Positions 1 through 7,656 of a DNA stretch of 64,000 nucleotides are shown in pieces. The notes beneath the pieces are model-generated. The model was not told the origin of the DNA, made no database searches, and was given only the letters and a program-made list of their open reading frames with translations. Numbering within the stretch: the first letter of the stretch is position 1; every line of letters begins with the position of its first letter. Position numbers and translations under genes: made by a program. Where the stretch lies: contig NZ_CYPW01000006.1 in the NCBI RefSeq assembly GCF_001458175.1, forward strand, positions 704,103 through 768,102, written 5' to 3'. Source of the stretch: Shimia marina. Lineage in GTDB: Bacteria > Pseudomonadota > Alphaproteobacteria > Rhodobacterales > Rhodobacteraceae.

Positions 1-1
1 G

Positions 2-1057
2 GTGGGCGCGCTTCTGCCCTTCGTGGCCAAAACGGATCTGGAGCGGCGGGTGGTGATCAACACCGTTGGTCCGGTCTGGGAGGGCAACCAAGTCTGGTTC
101 ATCCTTGGCGGCGGTGCCATCTTTGCCGCATGGCCGCCGCTCTACGCGGTCAGCTTCTCGGGCTTTTATCTCGCCATGTTTGTGGTGCTGGCGGCCTTTA
201 TTGTGCGGCCGGTGGCCTTTAAATATCGGTCCAAGCGTGAGGATACACGCTGGCGCAGCAGCTGGGATTGGGCGCTTTTTGCGGGCGGCACGGTGCCCGC
301 GCTGCTCTTTGGGGTGGCGGTGGGCAATGTCCTGCTGGGCGTGCCGTTCTACTTCAATGACATGCTCATGCCGTTTTATGAGGGCAGCTTTGTCACCAAA
401 TTCATCGGCCTGTTGCGCCCCTTTGCCTTGGTGGCTGGCGTGGTGTCCTTTGGCATGCTCCTGATGCATGGGGCCGCGTGGCTCTGTGTGAAAACCGAAG
501 GGGTGATTGCCGCGCGCGCGCGCCGCATCGGCACCTATGCGGGCCTGACCGCCATGGGCGCCTATGCGCTCGCAGGCCTATGGCTGGCCTTTGGCATCGA
601 TGGCTATGTCTTTGTGGGCGAGGTGGTCACGGATGGGCCGTCCAATCCGCTGTATTCCGACGTCAGTCGCAGTGCGTCATGGCTGACGGCTTATGCGGAG
701 CGCCCATGGATTGCCGTGGCCCCCGTGATGGGATTTCTTGGCATGGGGTTGGCCATTCGTGGCCTCAACCGGGGTGGCGAAGTTTCTGCGCTGCTGTTCT
801 CCAAATTGGGCATCACCGGCGTGGTCTCCTCGGTGGGGCTCACCATGTTCCCCTTCATTTTGCCGTCCACCGTGGATCCCAACAGCTCGCTCACCGTCTG
901 GGACAGTTCGTCCTCGCATATGACTCTCTTCATCATGCTCATCTGTACGGTGATCTTCATGCCCCTCATCCTCGCCTATACGGCCTGGGTCTACAAAGTC
1001 CTCTGGGGCAAGGTGACCGAGGAAGAGGTGCGCGCCAATTCTCACAGCGTCTACTAA
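2..1057 (+). CDS. cydB: Cytochrome bd ubiquinol oxidase subunit II, 5' end outside window
   Basis: Subunit II of the bd-type quinol oxidase, an inner-membrane complex that reduces O2 with high affinity using quinol. The visible 351 codons are a string of hydrophobic helices. They include the family-typical early segment VGPVWEGNQVWFI (about residues 23-35) and a long polytopic remainder. CydB is usually around 380 residues, so roughly 30 N-terminal residues lie before base 1. The GTG at base 2 is probably an internal valine codon, not the start. The gene is followed 12 bases later by cydX, which supports a cydABX operon. The assignment is confident; only the start is missing. Confidence 0.95.
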   Translation: MGALLPFVAKTDLERRVVINTVGPVWEGNQVWFILGGGAIFAAWPPLYAVSFSGFYLAMFVVLAAFIVRPVAFKYRSKREDTRWRSSWDWALFAGGTVPALLFGVAVGNVLLGVPFYFNDMLMPFYEGSFVTKFIGLLRPFALVAGVVSFGMLLMHGAAWLCVKTEGVIAARARRIGTYAGLTAMGAYALAGLWLAFGIDGYVFVGEVVTDGPSNPLYSDVSRSASWLTAYAERPWIAVAPVMGFLGMGLAIRGLNRGGEVSALLFSKLGITGVVSSVGLTMFPFILPSTVDPNSSLTVWDSSSSHMTLFIMLICTVIFMPLILAYTAWVYKVLWGKVTEEEVRANSHSVY

Positions 1058-1069
1058 GGAGAGACGGAT

Positions 1070-1204
1070 ATGTGGTATTTTGCTTGGATCCTTGGTCTTC
1101 CACTGGCCGCCATCTTTGCTGTGATGAACGCCATGTGGCTGGAAATGCAGCGTGACAGGGCTCTTACAGAGGACGGCGATGAGGATATGTCTTCCGCAGG
1201 CTGA
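1070..1204 (+). CDS. cydX: Cytochrome bd oxidase small subunit CydX (44 aa)
   Basis: A 44-codon gene beginning MWYFAWILGLPLAA, the signature of the CydX/YbgT family: one transmembrane helix that stabilises the haem site of cytochrome bd. The helix covers about residues 3-23. An acidic hydrophilic tail (EDGDEDMSS) follows. An AAGGAGAG ribosome binding site lies at 1056-1063, about six bases before the ATG. It starts 12 bases after cydB. The reading frame, length and position after cydB all agree with the family. Confidence 0.95.
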   Translation: MWYFAWILGLPLAAIFAVMNAMWLEMQRDRALTEDGDEDMSSAG

Positions 1205-1214
1205 CCCCCCTGCA

Positions 1215-1253
1215 GATGCCTGAGCGGCACGTTTTTTGCGTCGCTCAGGCATC
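1215..1253 (+). terminator. Hairpin after cydX, probable transcription terminator
   Basis: Perfect 12-base arms (1215-1226 and 1242-1253, GATGCCTGAGCG and its complement) enclose a 15-base loop containing six T. It starts 10 bases after the cydX stop. There is no T-run after the stem, so classical intrinsic termination is not assured. It could also be an mRNA 3'-end stabiliser. Confidence 0.6.
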
Positions 1254-1420
1254 GGCGCATGCTCCCTGTCGTTGGGTAAAGACCGGGCCATGGTGGGCGC
1301 GTGTCTCCCTATGGGGCAATCTGGCGCATCTGCGGCAAAGCGCTGTAAACGCCCCGACGCCCCCGGTTATGACTGTAGGCGCGCGGAGCCTTTCCTCCGG
1401 ACTATTGCAGGACACACCCC

Positions 1421-2095
1421 ATGGAAGAGAAGTGGATCACACAGTTCAAAGGTTTGAGCCGATTGCCAGAAGAGATTCGCCTTGCCTTGGAAAAGGGCAG
1501 CGAAATTGTCTCTGTTCCGGCGGGAACGCAGATTTTTGCGCCGGGCCAGACCGCTGACAAACTCTGGCTCCTGCTCGACGGCACGGTAAAGGTACAGCAA
1601 CGCTCCGAGACGGGCCGGGATGTCTTTCTTTACCGGGTGCATGCAGGGGAAAGCTGTGTGTTGACCACGGCCAATATGCTGGCCTTTGAGGAGCACACAG
1701 CCGAGGGCCTTGCCGAAACCGACGTGCGCGCGGTGGCCATTCCCCGCCAGACGTTTGATGACCTTGTCGCCAAATCGCCCGTGTTCCGCGAGTTTGTGTT
1801 CACCGCATATTCCAAGCGGATCACAGATCTTTTTGTGTTGATCGACGACATCCTGTTTCAGCGCATGGATGTGCGTCTGGCCGCCCGCCTTTTGGAATTG
1901 GCGGGAGAGACCAATGTGGTGCAGGCCACCCATGCGGTTCTGGGCACGGAATTGGGCACTGCACGAGAGGTCATCTCACGCACCCTTGCCGAATTTCACC
2001 GCCGGGGTTGGATTGATCAGTCCCGTGGTGAGGTCTGCCTCACCAACCGCGACGGGCTGGCGCAATTGGTGAAATCTGCCGGGTTTCACGCTTAG
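1421..2095 (+). CDS. Crp/Fnr-family transcriptional regulator
   Basis: A 224-residue regulator with an N-terminal cyclic-nucleotide-binding-type beta-barrel (about 10-125) and a C-terminal winged helix. The recognition region is AREVISRTLAEFHRRGW (about 181-197), equivalent to the Crp recognition helix. It lacks the N-terminal cysteine cluster of FNR, so it should not carry an oxygen-sensing [4Fe-4S] cluster. Only two cysteines are seen, Cys79 (ESCVLTT) and Cys206 (GEVCLTN). It lies between cydBX and a sulfide-oxidation cassette in the same direction, with a perfect palindrome just downstream (2128-2150). This suggests that it controls the cassette, the oxidase, or both. The effector is unknown. 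Confidence 0.85.
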   Translation: MEEKWITQFKGLSRLPEEIRLALEKGSEIVSVPAGTQIFAPGQTADKLWLLLDGTVKVQQRSETGRDVFLYRVHAGESCVLTTANMLAFEEHTAEGLAETDVRAVAIPRQTFDDLVAKSPVFREFVFTAYSKRITDLFVLIDDILFQRMDVRLAARLLELAGETNVVQATHAVLGTELGTAREVISRTLAEFHRRGWIDQSRGEVCLTNRDGLAQLVKSAGFHA

Positions 2096-2127
2096 GCTCT
2101 GGACCATCTGGGGTGACAAACCTGCGA

Positions 2128-2150
2128 GTTTGGTGACCATATCACCAAAC
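2128..2150. promoter_or_regulatory. Perfect 9-5-9 palindrome, candidate operator
   Basis: GTTTGGTGA (2128-2136), spacer CCATA, then TCACCAAAC (2142-2150): nine perfectly complementary bases on each side. It begins 32 bases after the Crp/Fnr stop and ends 55 bases before the DUF2892 start. TGCAAT at 2166-2171 resembles a -10 box, which would put the palindrome centre near -40. That is the usual place for a Crp/Fnr-type activator site. Binding by the neighbouring regulator is inference. Confidence 0.6.
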
Positions 2151-2205
2151 TCTCCTCAACATGCATGCAATTGTGCGCATGTGTTGATTCTTGAGGAGAT
2201 CAGAC

Positions 2206-2412
2206 ATGATCAAGAACATGGGAACGCTGGACCGTGGTGGGCGCATCGTGATTGCGGCCGTTCTGGCATATTTGGCGCTCGGAGCAGGCACCTTGTCGGG
2301 CATCGCATTCTGGGTGGCTTTGGCCGTGGCGGCCATTTTTACGCTCACCGCTTTTGTCGGCATGTGCCCGCTGTATCGCATCATCGGGCTGAAAACCTGC
2401 CGCGACTGCTAG
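2206..2412 (+). CDS. DUF2892 (YgaP transmembrane-like) small membrane protein
   Basis: A 68-residue protein starting MIKNMGTLDRGGRIV, the family signature of DUF2892, with two predicted transmembrane helices (about 14-32 and 36-54). It ends MCPLYRIIGLKTCRDC, with three cysteines near the C-terminus. The family is often fused to, or encoded next to, rhodanese-type sulfurtransferases. That fits the sulfurtransferase-SQR fusion encoded next. The ATG at 2206 is chosen over an upstream TTG because GAGGAG (2193-2198) is correctly spaced from it. Confidence 0.85.
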   Translation: MIKNMGTLDRGGRIVIAAVLAYLALGAGTLSGIAFWVALAVAAIFTLTAFVGMCPLYRIIGLKTCRDC

Positions 2413-2482
2413 GTCGACGATCACAGGCGACCCTCTCAGCAAACATTTAAAAGATCAGGTCAGGCAACGGCCCGATCAATGG

Positions 2483-2527
2483 GGCGCGGAGCCATCCGCG
2501 CCTCAAGTCGTATGGGCGTATCCGCCC
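2483..2527 (+). repeat. Two tandem hairpins between DUF2892 and the SQR-fusion gene
   Basis: GGCGCGGA (2483-2490) pairs with TCCGCGCC (2495-2502) around a 4-base loop, and GGGCG (2514-2518) pairs with CGCCC (2523-2527) around TATC. Neither has a T-run, so they look like mRNA processing or stabilising structures inside an operon rather than terminators. The first stem has the same arms as a hairpin at 9338-9355. Confidence 0.5.
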
Positions 2528-2567
2528 GGATCATTGGAAGTGAGGCCATTTGAAGGGAGGACACCAA

Positions 2568-4247
2568 ATGGACATCAAGAAGATTTCTGAGAAATTTTCG
2601 GTCAGTGCGCAGATCACCGCAGAGGATCTGCCTGCGCTCGCCACACAGGGGTTTCGCGCGATCATCTGCAACCGTCCAGACGGGGAGGGGGCCGATCAAC
2701 CTTCCTTTGAAGAGATTGAACAAGCTGCCAGAGAGGCCGGGCTTGAAGCCCGCTACGTGCCGGTGAAATCGGGCATGGTGCATGATGCCGATGTTGCGGC
2801 TTTTGGGGAGGCGTTAAAAGAGGTGCAGCGCCCGCTTCTGGCTTATTGCCGTACTGGCACACGCTCGGCGACCCTATGGTCCTTCCACGAAAGCAAAAAG
2901 CGGCCCATGCCTGAGATTCTCGCCGCCACCAAAGCGGCAGGTTACGATATGACTGGCGTCGCCCGCCGGATTGCCAATGGGGGCAAAACTCCGACAGACA
3001 CTGGCGATGCTGTCTTTGATGTGGTGATTGTCGGCGCCGGTGCCGGGGGTATCTCTGTGGCGGCCAGCCTGAAGGCGCGTCAGCCAGATCTGGACATCGC
3101 AGTGATCGATCCTGCCGACATCCACTATTATCAGCCGGGCTGGACTATGGTGGGCGGCGGCGTGTTTGAGGCGCAGACCACCGCAAAAATCATGGCGGCG
3201 CTGATCCCCAAGGGTGTGCATTGGCTTAAATCAGCGGTCGCCGCCTTTGAGCCGGAAAACAATGCGGTCATTCTGGATGGTTGTCGGGTGGTGAAATACG
3301 GCCGTCTTGTGGTCTGCCCTGGTCTGAAACTGGATTGGGAGGCCGTCGAGGGGCTGGAGGACACATTGGGGCGCAACGGGGTGACCTCCAATTACCGCTA
3401 CGATCTTGCGCCCTACACCTGGGAACTGGTGCAGGGGCTCACCGAAGGCCGGGCATTGTTCACACAGCCCCCCATGCCCATCAAATGCGCTGGTGCACCG
3501 CAGAAAGCCATGTATCTTTCCGGGGATGCTTGGCACCGCAACGGGCGTCTCAAAGACATCGATATTCAGTTCATGAATGCGGGAGGCGTGTTGTTTGGGG
3601 TGAAAGACTATGTGCCCGCGCTGGAGACCTATGTCGCTAAATATGACGCCACGCTGAACTTCTTCCACAACCTGATCGCTGTGGACGGACAGGCCAAAAC
3701 CGCCACATTCCAGATTGCCAGGCTCGATGCCGCGCCCGATAGGGTAACGGTGGATTTTGACATGATGCATGTCTGCCCGCCACAGGTCGCTCCGGATTTT
3801 ATCCGCGTGTCACCGCTGGCAGATTCGGCGGGTTGGGTGGATGTGGATCAGGTCACCCTGCGCCACAAGACCTATGACAATATCTGGTCCTTGGGGGATG
3901 TGATGAACGCGCCCAACGCCAAAACCGCTGCTGCGGCGCGCAAGCAGGCGCCCACGGTGGCGGACAACATCGTTGCCGATATCGCCGGTCGCTCCCCGGT
4001 CGCCGCTTATGACGGCTATGGATCCTGCCCGCTGACGGTGGAGCGAGGCAAAATCGTGCTGGCGGAATTTGGCTATGGCGGCGTGCTGAAGCCAAGTTTC
4101 CCGGCCTTTCTGCTTGATGGTACGAAGCCGAGTCGCGCCGCGTGGTTCCTGAAAGAAACCATGCTGCCGCCGATTTACTGGAAGGCCATGTTGAAAGGCA
4201 AAGAGTGGTTGGCCAAGCCGGAAAAAATCACAATCGCACGCGACTGA
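2568..4247 (+). CDS. DUF442 sulfurtransferase-like / sulfide:quinone oxidoreductase fusion
   Basis: A 559-residue two-domain protein. Residues 1 to about 135 are a DUF442 (Blh-type, TIGR01244) domain with a phosphatase/rhodanese-like loop CRTGTRS whose cysteine is Cys94. From about residue 150 comes an FAD-dependent oxidoreductase with the dinucleotide motif GAGAGG (156-161). The core resembles mitochondrial-type sulfide:quinone oxidoreductase, including PIKCAGAPQKAMYL with Cys307, equivalent to the first catalytic cysteine. The motif that carries the second redox cysteine in human SQOR (GDC-TN-P) reads GDVMNAP here. The likely role is oxidation of sulfide or persulfide to the quinone pool. 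The ATG at 2568 follows AAGGGAGG (2553-2560), which rules out the upstream in-frame ATG at 2550. The substrate is not proven. Confidence 0.85.
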   Translation: MDIKKISEKFSVSAQITAEDLPALATQGFRAIICNRPDGEGADQPSFEEIEQAAREAGLEARYVPVKSGMVHDADVAAFGEALKEVQRPLLAYCRTGTRSATLWSFHESKKRPMPEILAATKAAGYDMTGVARRIANGGKTPTDTGDAVFDVVIVGAGAGGISVAASLKARQPDLDIAVIDPADIHYYQPGWTMVGGGVFEAQTTAKIMAALIPKGVHWLKSAVAAFEPENNAVILDGCRVVKYGRLVVCPGLKLDWEAVEGLEDTLGRNGVTSNYRYDLAPYTWELVQGLTEGRALFTQPPMPIKCAGAPQKAMYLSGDAWHRNGRLKDIDIQFMNAGGVLFGVKDYVPALETYVAKYDATLNFFHNLIAVDGQAKTATFQIARLDAAPDRVTVDFDMMHVCPPQVAPDFIRVSPLADSAGWVDVDQVTLRHKTYDNIWSLGDVMNAPNAKTAAAARKQAPTVADNIVADIAGRSPVAAYDGYGSCPLTVERGKIVLAEFGYGGVLKPSFPAFLLDGTKPSRAAWFLKETMLPPIYWKAMLKGKEWLAKPEKITIARD

Positions 4248-4283
4248 CGTCGCTGCCGCCGTGAAAGGCCCGACGCAATATCC

Positions 4284-4316
4284 GAGCGCTCCTTTGGGGG
4301 CGCTCTGATTTTTTGT
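4284..4316 (+). terminator. Rho-independent terminator of the sulfur cassette
   Basis: GAGCGCTCC (4284-4292) pairs with GGGGCGCTC (4297-4305) with one G-U pair around TTTG. It is followed by TGATTTTTTG. It lies 37 bases after the SQR-fusion stop. Confidence 0.8.
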
Positions 4317-4799
4317 GGCCGTCCGCAATATCGGCAGGTCTCATGCGTTTCGCCTGACTATTCTGTCTCAACAATGAGGCGCTACGTTCCAGAAGACGAA
4401 TCAGCTGCCTGCCTCTCTGTTGGTTTGGCGCAGGGCACCGCGTCACGGCCGGGTTTTTGTCGCTCCCTATGCTCCTGGGTGGCGCGATGGCTGCCCGTGG
4501 GGCTGGACTGGGGTGTCATTCAGCGCCCTCCAAAGTGGCGACAAGCGGTCTACAAGGCGTGCAACATGCTGAAACAGCGTCCCTTTGGGGGCCGCAGCCC
4601 GCCCCGATAGGGGGGAAATCGACCGGTTCTCGATGAATTTCATGTGGCAAGCGCGACACAGGGACGCGACACTGCAAGACAAGCGAATGTTCGCTGGACG
4701 GTTTGCAACACCTTCGTTAAATACCGGGCTGATGACGGCTGCTTTGTGCGGCCTATTTATACATTGGCCGGTTCGCCGGCAGCTTAATGGAGGAACCTC
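4317..4799. other. Long leader region upstream of petA, no gene recognised
   Basis: About 480 bases with no supported gene. Short open frames (4374-4610 plus, 4467-4682 minus) have compositions typical of shadow frames and no recognisable motif. Near the petA end, GCCGG-TTCG-CCGGC (4767-4780) forms a small hairpin with a UUCG-type tetraloop, ending 19 bases before the petA GTG. The bc1 promoter must lie in this stretch, but no convincing -35/-10 pair was seen. Confidence 0.5.
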
Positions 4800-5360
4800 G
4801 TGTCACACGCAGAAGATCACGAAGGCACCCGGAGAGATTTTCTCTACTACGCCACAGCCGGCGCAGGTGCTGTCGCCACCGGCGCCGCAGTCTGGCCGCT
4901 GGTCAATCAGATGAACCCATCCGCCGATGTGCGGGCGCTCTCTTCGATCCGCGTCGACATCTCTGGTATTGAGCCAGGGACACAGTTGACGGTCAAATGG
5001 CTGGGCAAGCCGGTCTTTATCCGCCGCCGTACCCAGACAGAGATCGACGATGCCCGCGCGGTGTCGCTGGACGATCTGACCATCGACCAAGGCAGCCAAA
5101 ACGCCAACAAGCCTGGCTCTGACGCTGCGGATGAAAACCGCGCGATGGACGAGGCCGGTGAATGGCTGGTGATGATGGGTGTTTGTACCCACCTGGGTTG
5201 TGTGCCTTTGGGCGACGGTGCTGGTGAGTTTGGTGGCTGGTTCTGCCCCTGCCACGGCTCCCACTACGACACCTCTGGCCGTATCCGCAAAGGTCCGGCG
5301 CCTGAAAACCTCCACGTTCCGATCGCCCGCTTTGAGGGCACCGAACTGGTACTAGGATAA
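4800..5360 (+). CDS. petA: Ubiquinol-cytochrome c reductase iron-sulfur (Rieske) subunit
   Basis: The 186-residue Rieske protein of cytochrome bc1, which passes one electron from ubiquinol to cytochrome c1 at the periplasmic face. A twin-arginine-like [14 protein letters not shown] and a transmembrane anchor occupy about residues 11-36. The [2Fe-2S] motifs are CTHLGC (Cys129, His131, Cys134) and CPCHGSHYD (Cys149, Cys151, His152). Two cysteines and two histidines bind the cluster, and Cys134/Cys151 form the usual disulfide. The start is GTG at 4800, preceded by GGAGG at 4789-4793. First gene of petABC, 11 bases before petB. Confidence 0.97.
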   Translation: MSHAEDHEGTRRDFLYYATAGAGAVATGAAVWPLVNQMNPSADVRALSSIRVDISGIEPGTQLTVKWLGKPVFIRRRTQTEIDDARAVSLDDLTIDQGSQNANKPGSDAADENRAMDEAGEWLVMMGVCTHLGCVPLGDGAGEFGGWFCPCHGSHYDTSGRIRKGPAPENLHVPIARFEGTELVLG

Positions 5361-5371
5361 GGAACGCGCTC

Positions 5372-6694
5372 ATGTCGGGAATCCCGCACGATCATTACGA
5401 ACCCAATTCTAAAGCCACCAAATGGGTCGAGAGCCGCCTGCCTGTGATTGGCCTGCTCTATGACACCCTGATGATTCCCACCCCCAAGAACCTGAACTGG
5501 TGGTGGATCTGGGGCATTGTTCTGGCTTTCTGTCTCGCGCTGCAGATCGTCACCGGTATTGTTCTGGTGATGCACTACACGCCCCATGTGGATCTGGCCT
5601 TTGCCTCCATCGAACACATCATGCGTGATGTGAACGGCGGGCACATGCTGCGCTACATGCACATGAACGGCGCCTCGCTGTTCTTCTTTGCCGTCTACAT
5701 CCACATCTTCCGTGGTCTTTACTATGGCTCCTACAAGGCGCCACGTGAAATCACATGGATCGTGGGCATGATCATCTACCTCCTGATGATGGCGACCGGC
5801 TTCATGGGCTACGTTCTGCCTTGGGGTCAGATGTCCTTCTGGGGCGCAACCGTAATCACCGGCCTGTTTGGCGCGATTCCTTATGTGGGTGACACGCTGC
5901 AGACCTTCCTGCTCGGCGGCCCTGCTGTGGACAACGCCACGCTGAACCGCTTCTTCTCGCTGCACTACCTGCTGCCGTTTGTGATTGCCGCTCTGGTGAT
6001 CGTCCACATCTGGGCGTTCCACACCACAGGCAACAACAACCCAACCGGTGTGGATGTGCGTCGCGGCTCCAAAGAAGAAGCCAAGAAAGACACCCTGCCA
6101 TTCTGGCCCTACTTCGTGATCAAAGATCTCGTGGGTCTGGCGATTGTTGTCACCATCTTCTTTGCGGTTGTTGGCTTCATGCCAAACTACCTGGGTCACC
6201 CAGACAACTACATCGAAGCCAACCCGCTGGCGACACCGGCGCACATCGTTCCTGAATGGTACTTCCTGCCGTTCTACGCGATCCTGCGTGCCTTCACTGC
6301 CGACGTTTGGGTTGTGATGCTGGCCAACTGGATCACCGGTGGCATCGTCGATGCGAAGTTCTTCGGTGTTCTGGCCATGTTTGGCGCGATCATCGTTATG
6401 GCGCTGGTGCCATGGCTTGACACCTCCCGCGTGCGCTCCGGTCGTTTCCGTCCGATGTTCCGCGTCTGGTATCTGGTGCTTGTGATCGACTTCCTCGTTC
6501 TGATGTGGGTTGGCGCACAAGAAGCGAAGTTCCCATATGACTGGATCTCGCTGATCGCCTCCGCCTATTGGTTTGCATACTTCCTGGTGATCCTGCCGAT
6601 CCTTGGTGTGGTTGAAAAACCAACAACGCCACCGGCCACCATCGAAGATGACTTCAATGCCCATTACGGCAAATCTGCCGAACCCGCTGAATAA
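5372..6694 (+). CDS. petB: Cytochrome b of the bc1 complex
   Basis: A 440-residue polytopic protein with the two-haem cytochrome b core. Helix B has paired histidines in the [12 protein letters not shown] region (about 91-102), and helix D has histidines near [22 protein letters not shown]. The quinol-oxidation loop motif appears as [14 protein letters not shown]. The protein binds haems bL and bH and forms both the Qo and Qi sites in the inner membrane. AAGGA precedes the ATG. It sits between petA and petC with 11- and 14-base gaps, so the three are co-transcribed. Confidence 0.97.
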   Translation: MSGIPHDHYEPNSKATKWVESRLPVIGLLYDTLMIPTPKNLNWWWIWGIVLAFCLALQIVTGIVLVMHYTPHVDLAFASIEHIMRDVNGGHMLRYMHMNGASLFFFAVYIHIFRGLYYGSYKAPREITWIVGMIIYLLMMATGFMGYVLPWGQMSFWGATVITGLFGAIPYVGDTLQTFLLGGPAVDNATLNRFFSLHYLLPFVIAALVIVHIWAFHTTGNNNPTGVDVRRGSKEEAKKDTLPFWPYFVIKDLVGLAIVVTIFFAVVGFMPNYLGHPDNYIEANPLATPAHIVPEWYFLPFYAILRAFTADVWVVMLANWITGGIVDAKFFGVLAMFGAIIVMALVPWLDTSRVRSGRFRPMFRVWYLVLVIDFLVLMWVGAQEAKFPYDWISLIASAYWFAYFLVILPILGVVEKPTTPPATIEDDFNAHYGKSAEPAE

Positions 6695-6708
6695 GAAGGA
6701 CAACAGCC

Positions 6709-7500
6709 ATGCTTAAGAAGCTTAGCATTATTGCCGCTACGGCACTGTCCCTGTCAGCAGGCGGTGCATTGGCCGCAGGTGGCGCAGGTCACATTGAAGA
6801 TGTGGACTTCTCCTTTGAGGGTCCGTTCGGCAAGTTTGACCAGAACCAGCTGCAACGCGGTCTTCAGGTCTACACCGAAGTCTGCTCGGCCTGTCACGGG
6901 ATGCGTTACGTGCCTCTGCGCACGCTGGCGGATGAAGGTGGCCCACACCTGCCCGAAGATCAGGTGCGCGCCTACGCAGCCCAGTTCGACATTTACGATG
7001 CCGAACTGGAAGATGACCGTCCACGCAAAGTGACCGATCACTTCCCGCTGTCCAACGACCCAAATGCGCCGGACCTGAGCCTGATGGCGAAGGCCCGCGC
7101 TGGTTTCCACGGTCCTTACGGCACCGGAATCAACCAGCTGGTCAAAGGCATGGGTGGCCCGGAATACATCGCCTCCATCCTGACCGGCTACACCGGTGAG
7201 GAAAAAGAGGAAGCGGGTACTGTGTTTTATGAAAACACCGCCTTCCCGGGTGGCTGGATCGCCATGGCGCCTCCGCTTTACGGTGAGGATGTGGAATATG
7301 CCGACGGCCACTCCAACTCCCTGCACCACGAAGCCGAAGATGTCTCCGCCTTCCTGATGTGGGCCGCGGAACCCAAAATGATGGCCCGCAAGCAGGCCGG
7401 TCTGACCGGGGTGCTGTTTCTGGTGGTTCTGAGCACATTGCTCTACCTGACCAATAAGAAGCTCTGGGCGCCGATCAAAGGCAAAAAGCTTGATCTCTGA
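6709..7500 (+). CDS. petC: Cytochrome c1 of the bc1 complex
   Basis: A 263-residue c-type cytochrome with a cleavable signal peptide (about 1-22, ending GGALAAG). The haem-binding motif is CSACHG (Cys59, Cys62, His63). A likely axial methionine lies in the [10 protein letters not shown] region. A C-terminal transmembrane anchor (about 230-250) is followed by a lysine-rich cytoplasmic tail. It receives electrons from the Rieske protein and passes them to soluble or membrane cytochrome c. Last gene of petABC; a strong terminator follows. Confidence 0.97.
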   Translation: MLKKLSIIAATALSLSAGGALAAGGAGHIEDVDFSFEGPFGKFDQNQLQRGLQVYTEVCSACHGMRYVPLRTLADEGGPHLPEDQVRAYAAQFDIYDAELEDDRPRKVTDHFPLSNDPNAPDLSLMAKARAGFHGPYGTGINQLVKGMGGPEYIASILTGYTGEEKEEAGTVFYENTAFPGGWIAMAPPLYGEDVEYADGHSNSLHHEAEDVSAFLMWAAEPKMMARKQAGLTGVLFLVVLSTLLYLTNKKLWAPIKGKKLDL

Positions 7501-7518
7501 TCCGCCGCTGCTAAAGTT

Positions 7519-7554
7519 AAAAAACGCCGTCAGCGAAAGTTGGCGGCGTTTTTT
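7519..7554 (+). terminator. Rho-independent terminator after petC
   Basis: Eleven perfectly paired bases, AAAAAACGCCG (7519-7529) with CGGCGTTTTTT (7544-7554), enclose a 14-base loop. The A-run and T-run flanks make it work in both directions. It starts 19 bases after petC. Confidence 0.9.
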
Positions 7555-7656
7555 CTTGGGGGCTTATGGCACGTCTGACTTCCACGCCCACCTCATCCGC
7601 ACCATCGGTCCAGCTTGGCTATTGCGTGGGGTGTCAGAAGTTACAATGATGCAACC

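Noticed and set aside
4374..4610. A 78-codon plus-strand frame upstream of petA
   Set aside because: No ribosome binding site, no motif and erratic composition. It overlaps another equally weak frame on the minus strand.
5264..6703. A 479-codon minus-strand frame across petB
   Set aside because: It lies exactly opposite conserved cytochrome b. It is rich in His, Arg and Asp as expected for an antisense shadow and has no motif.
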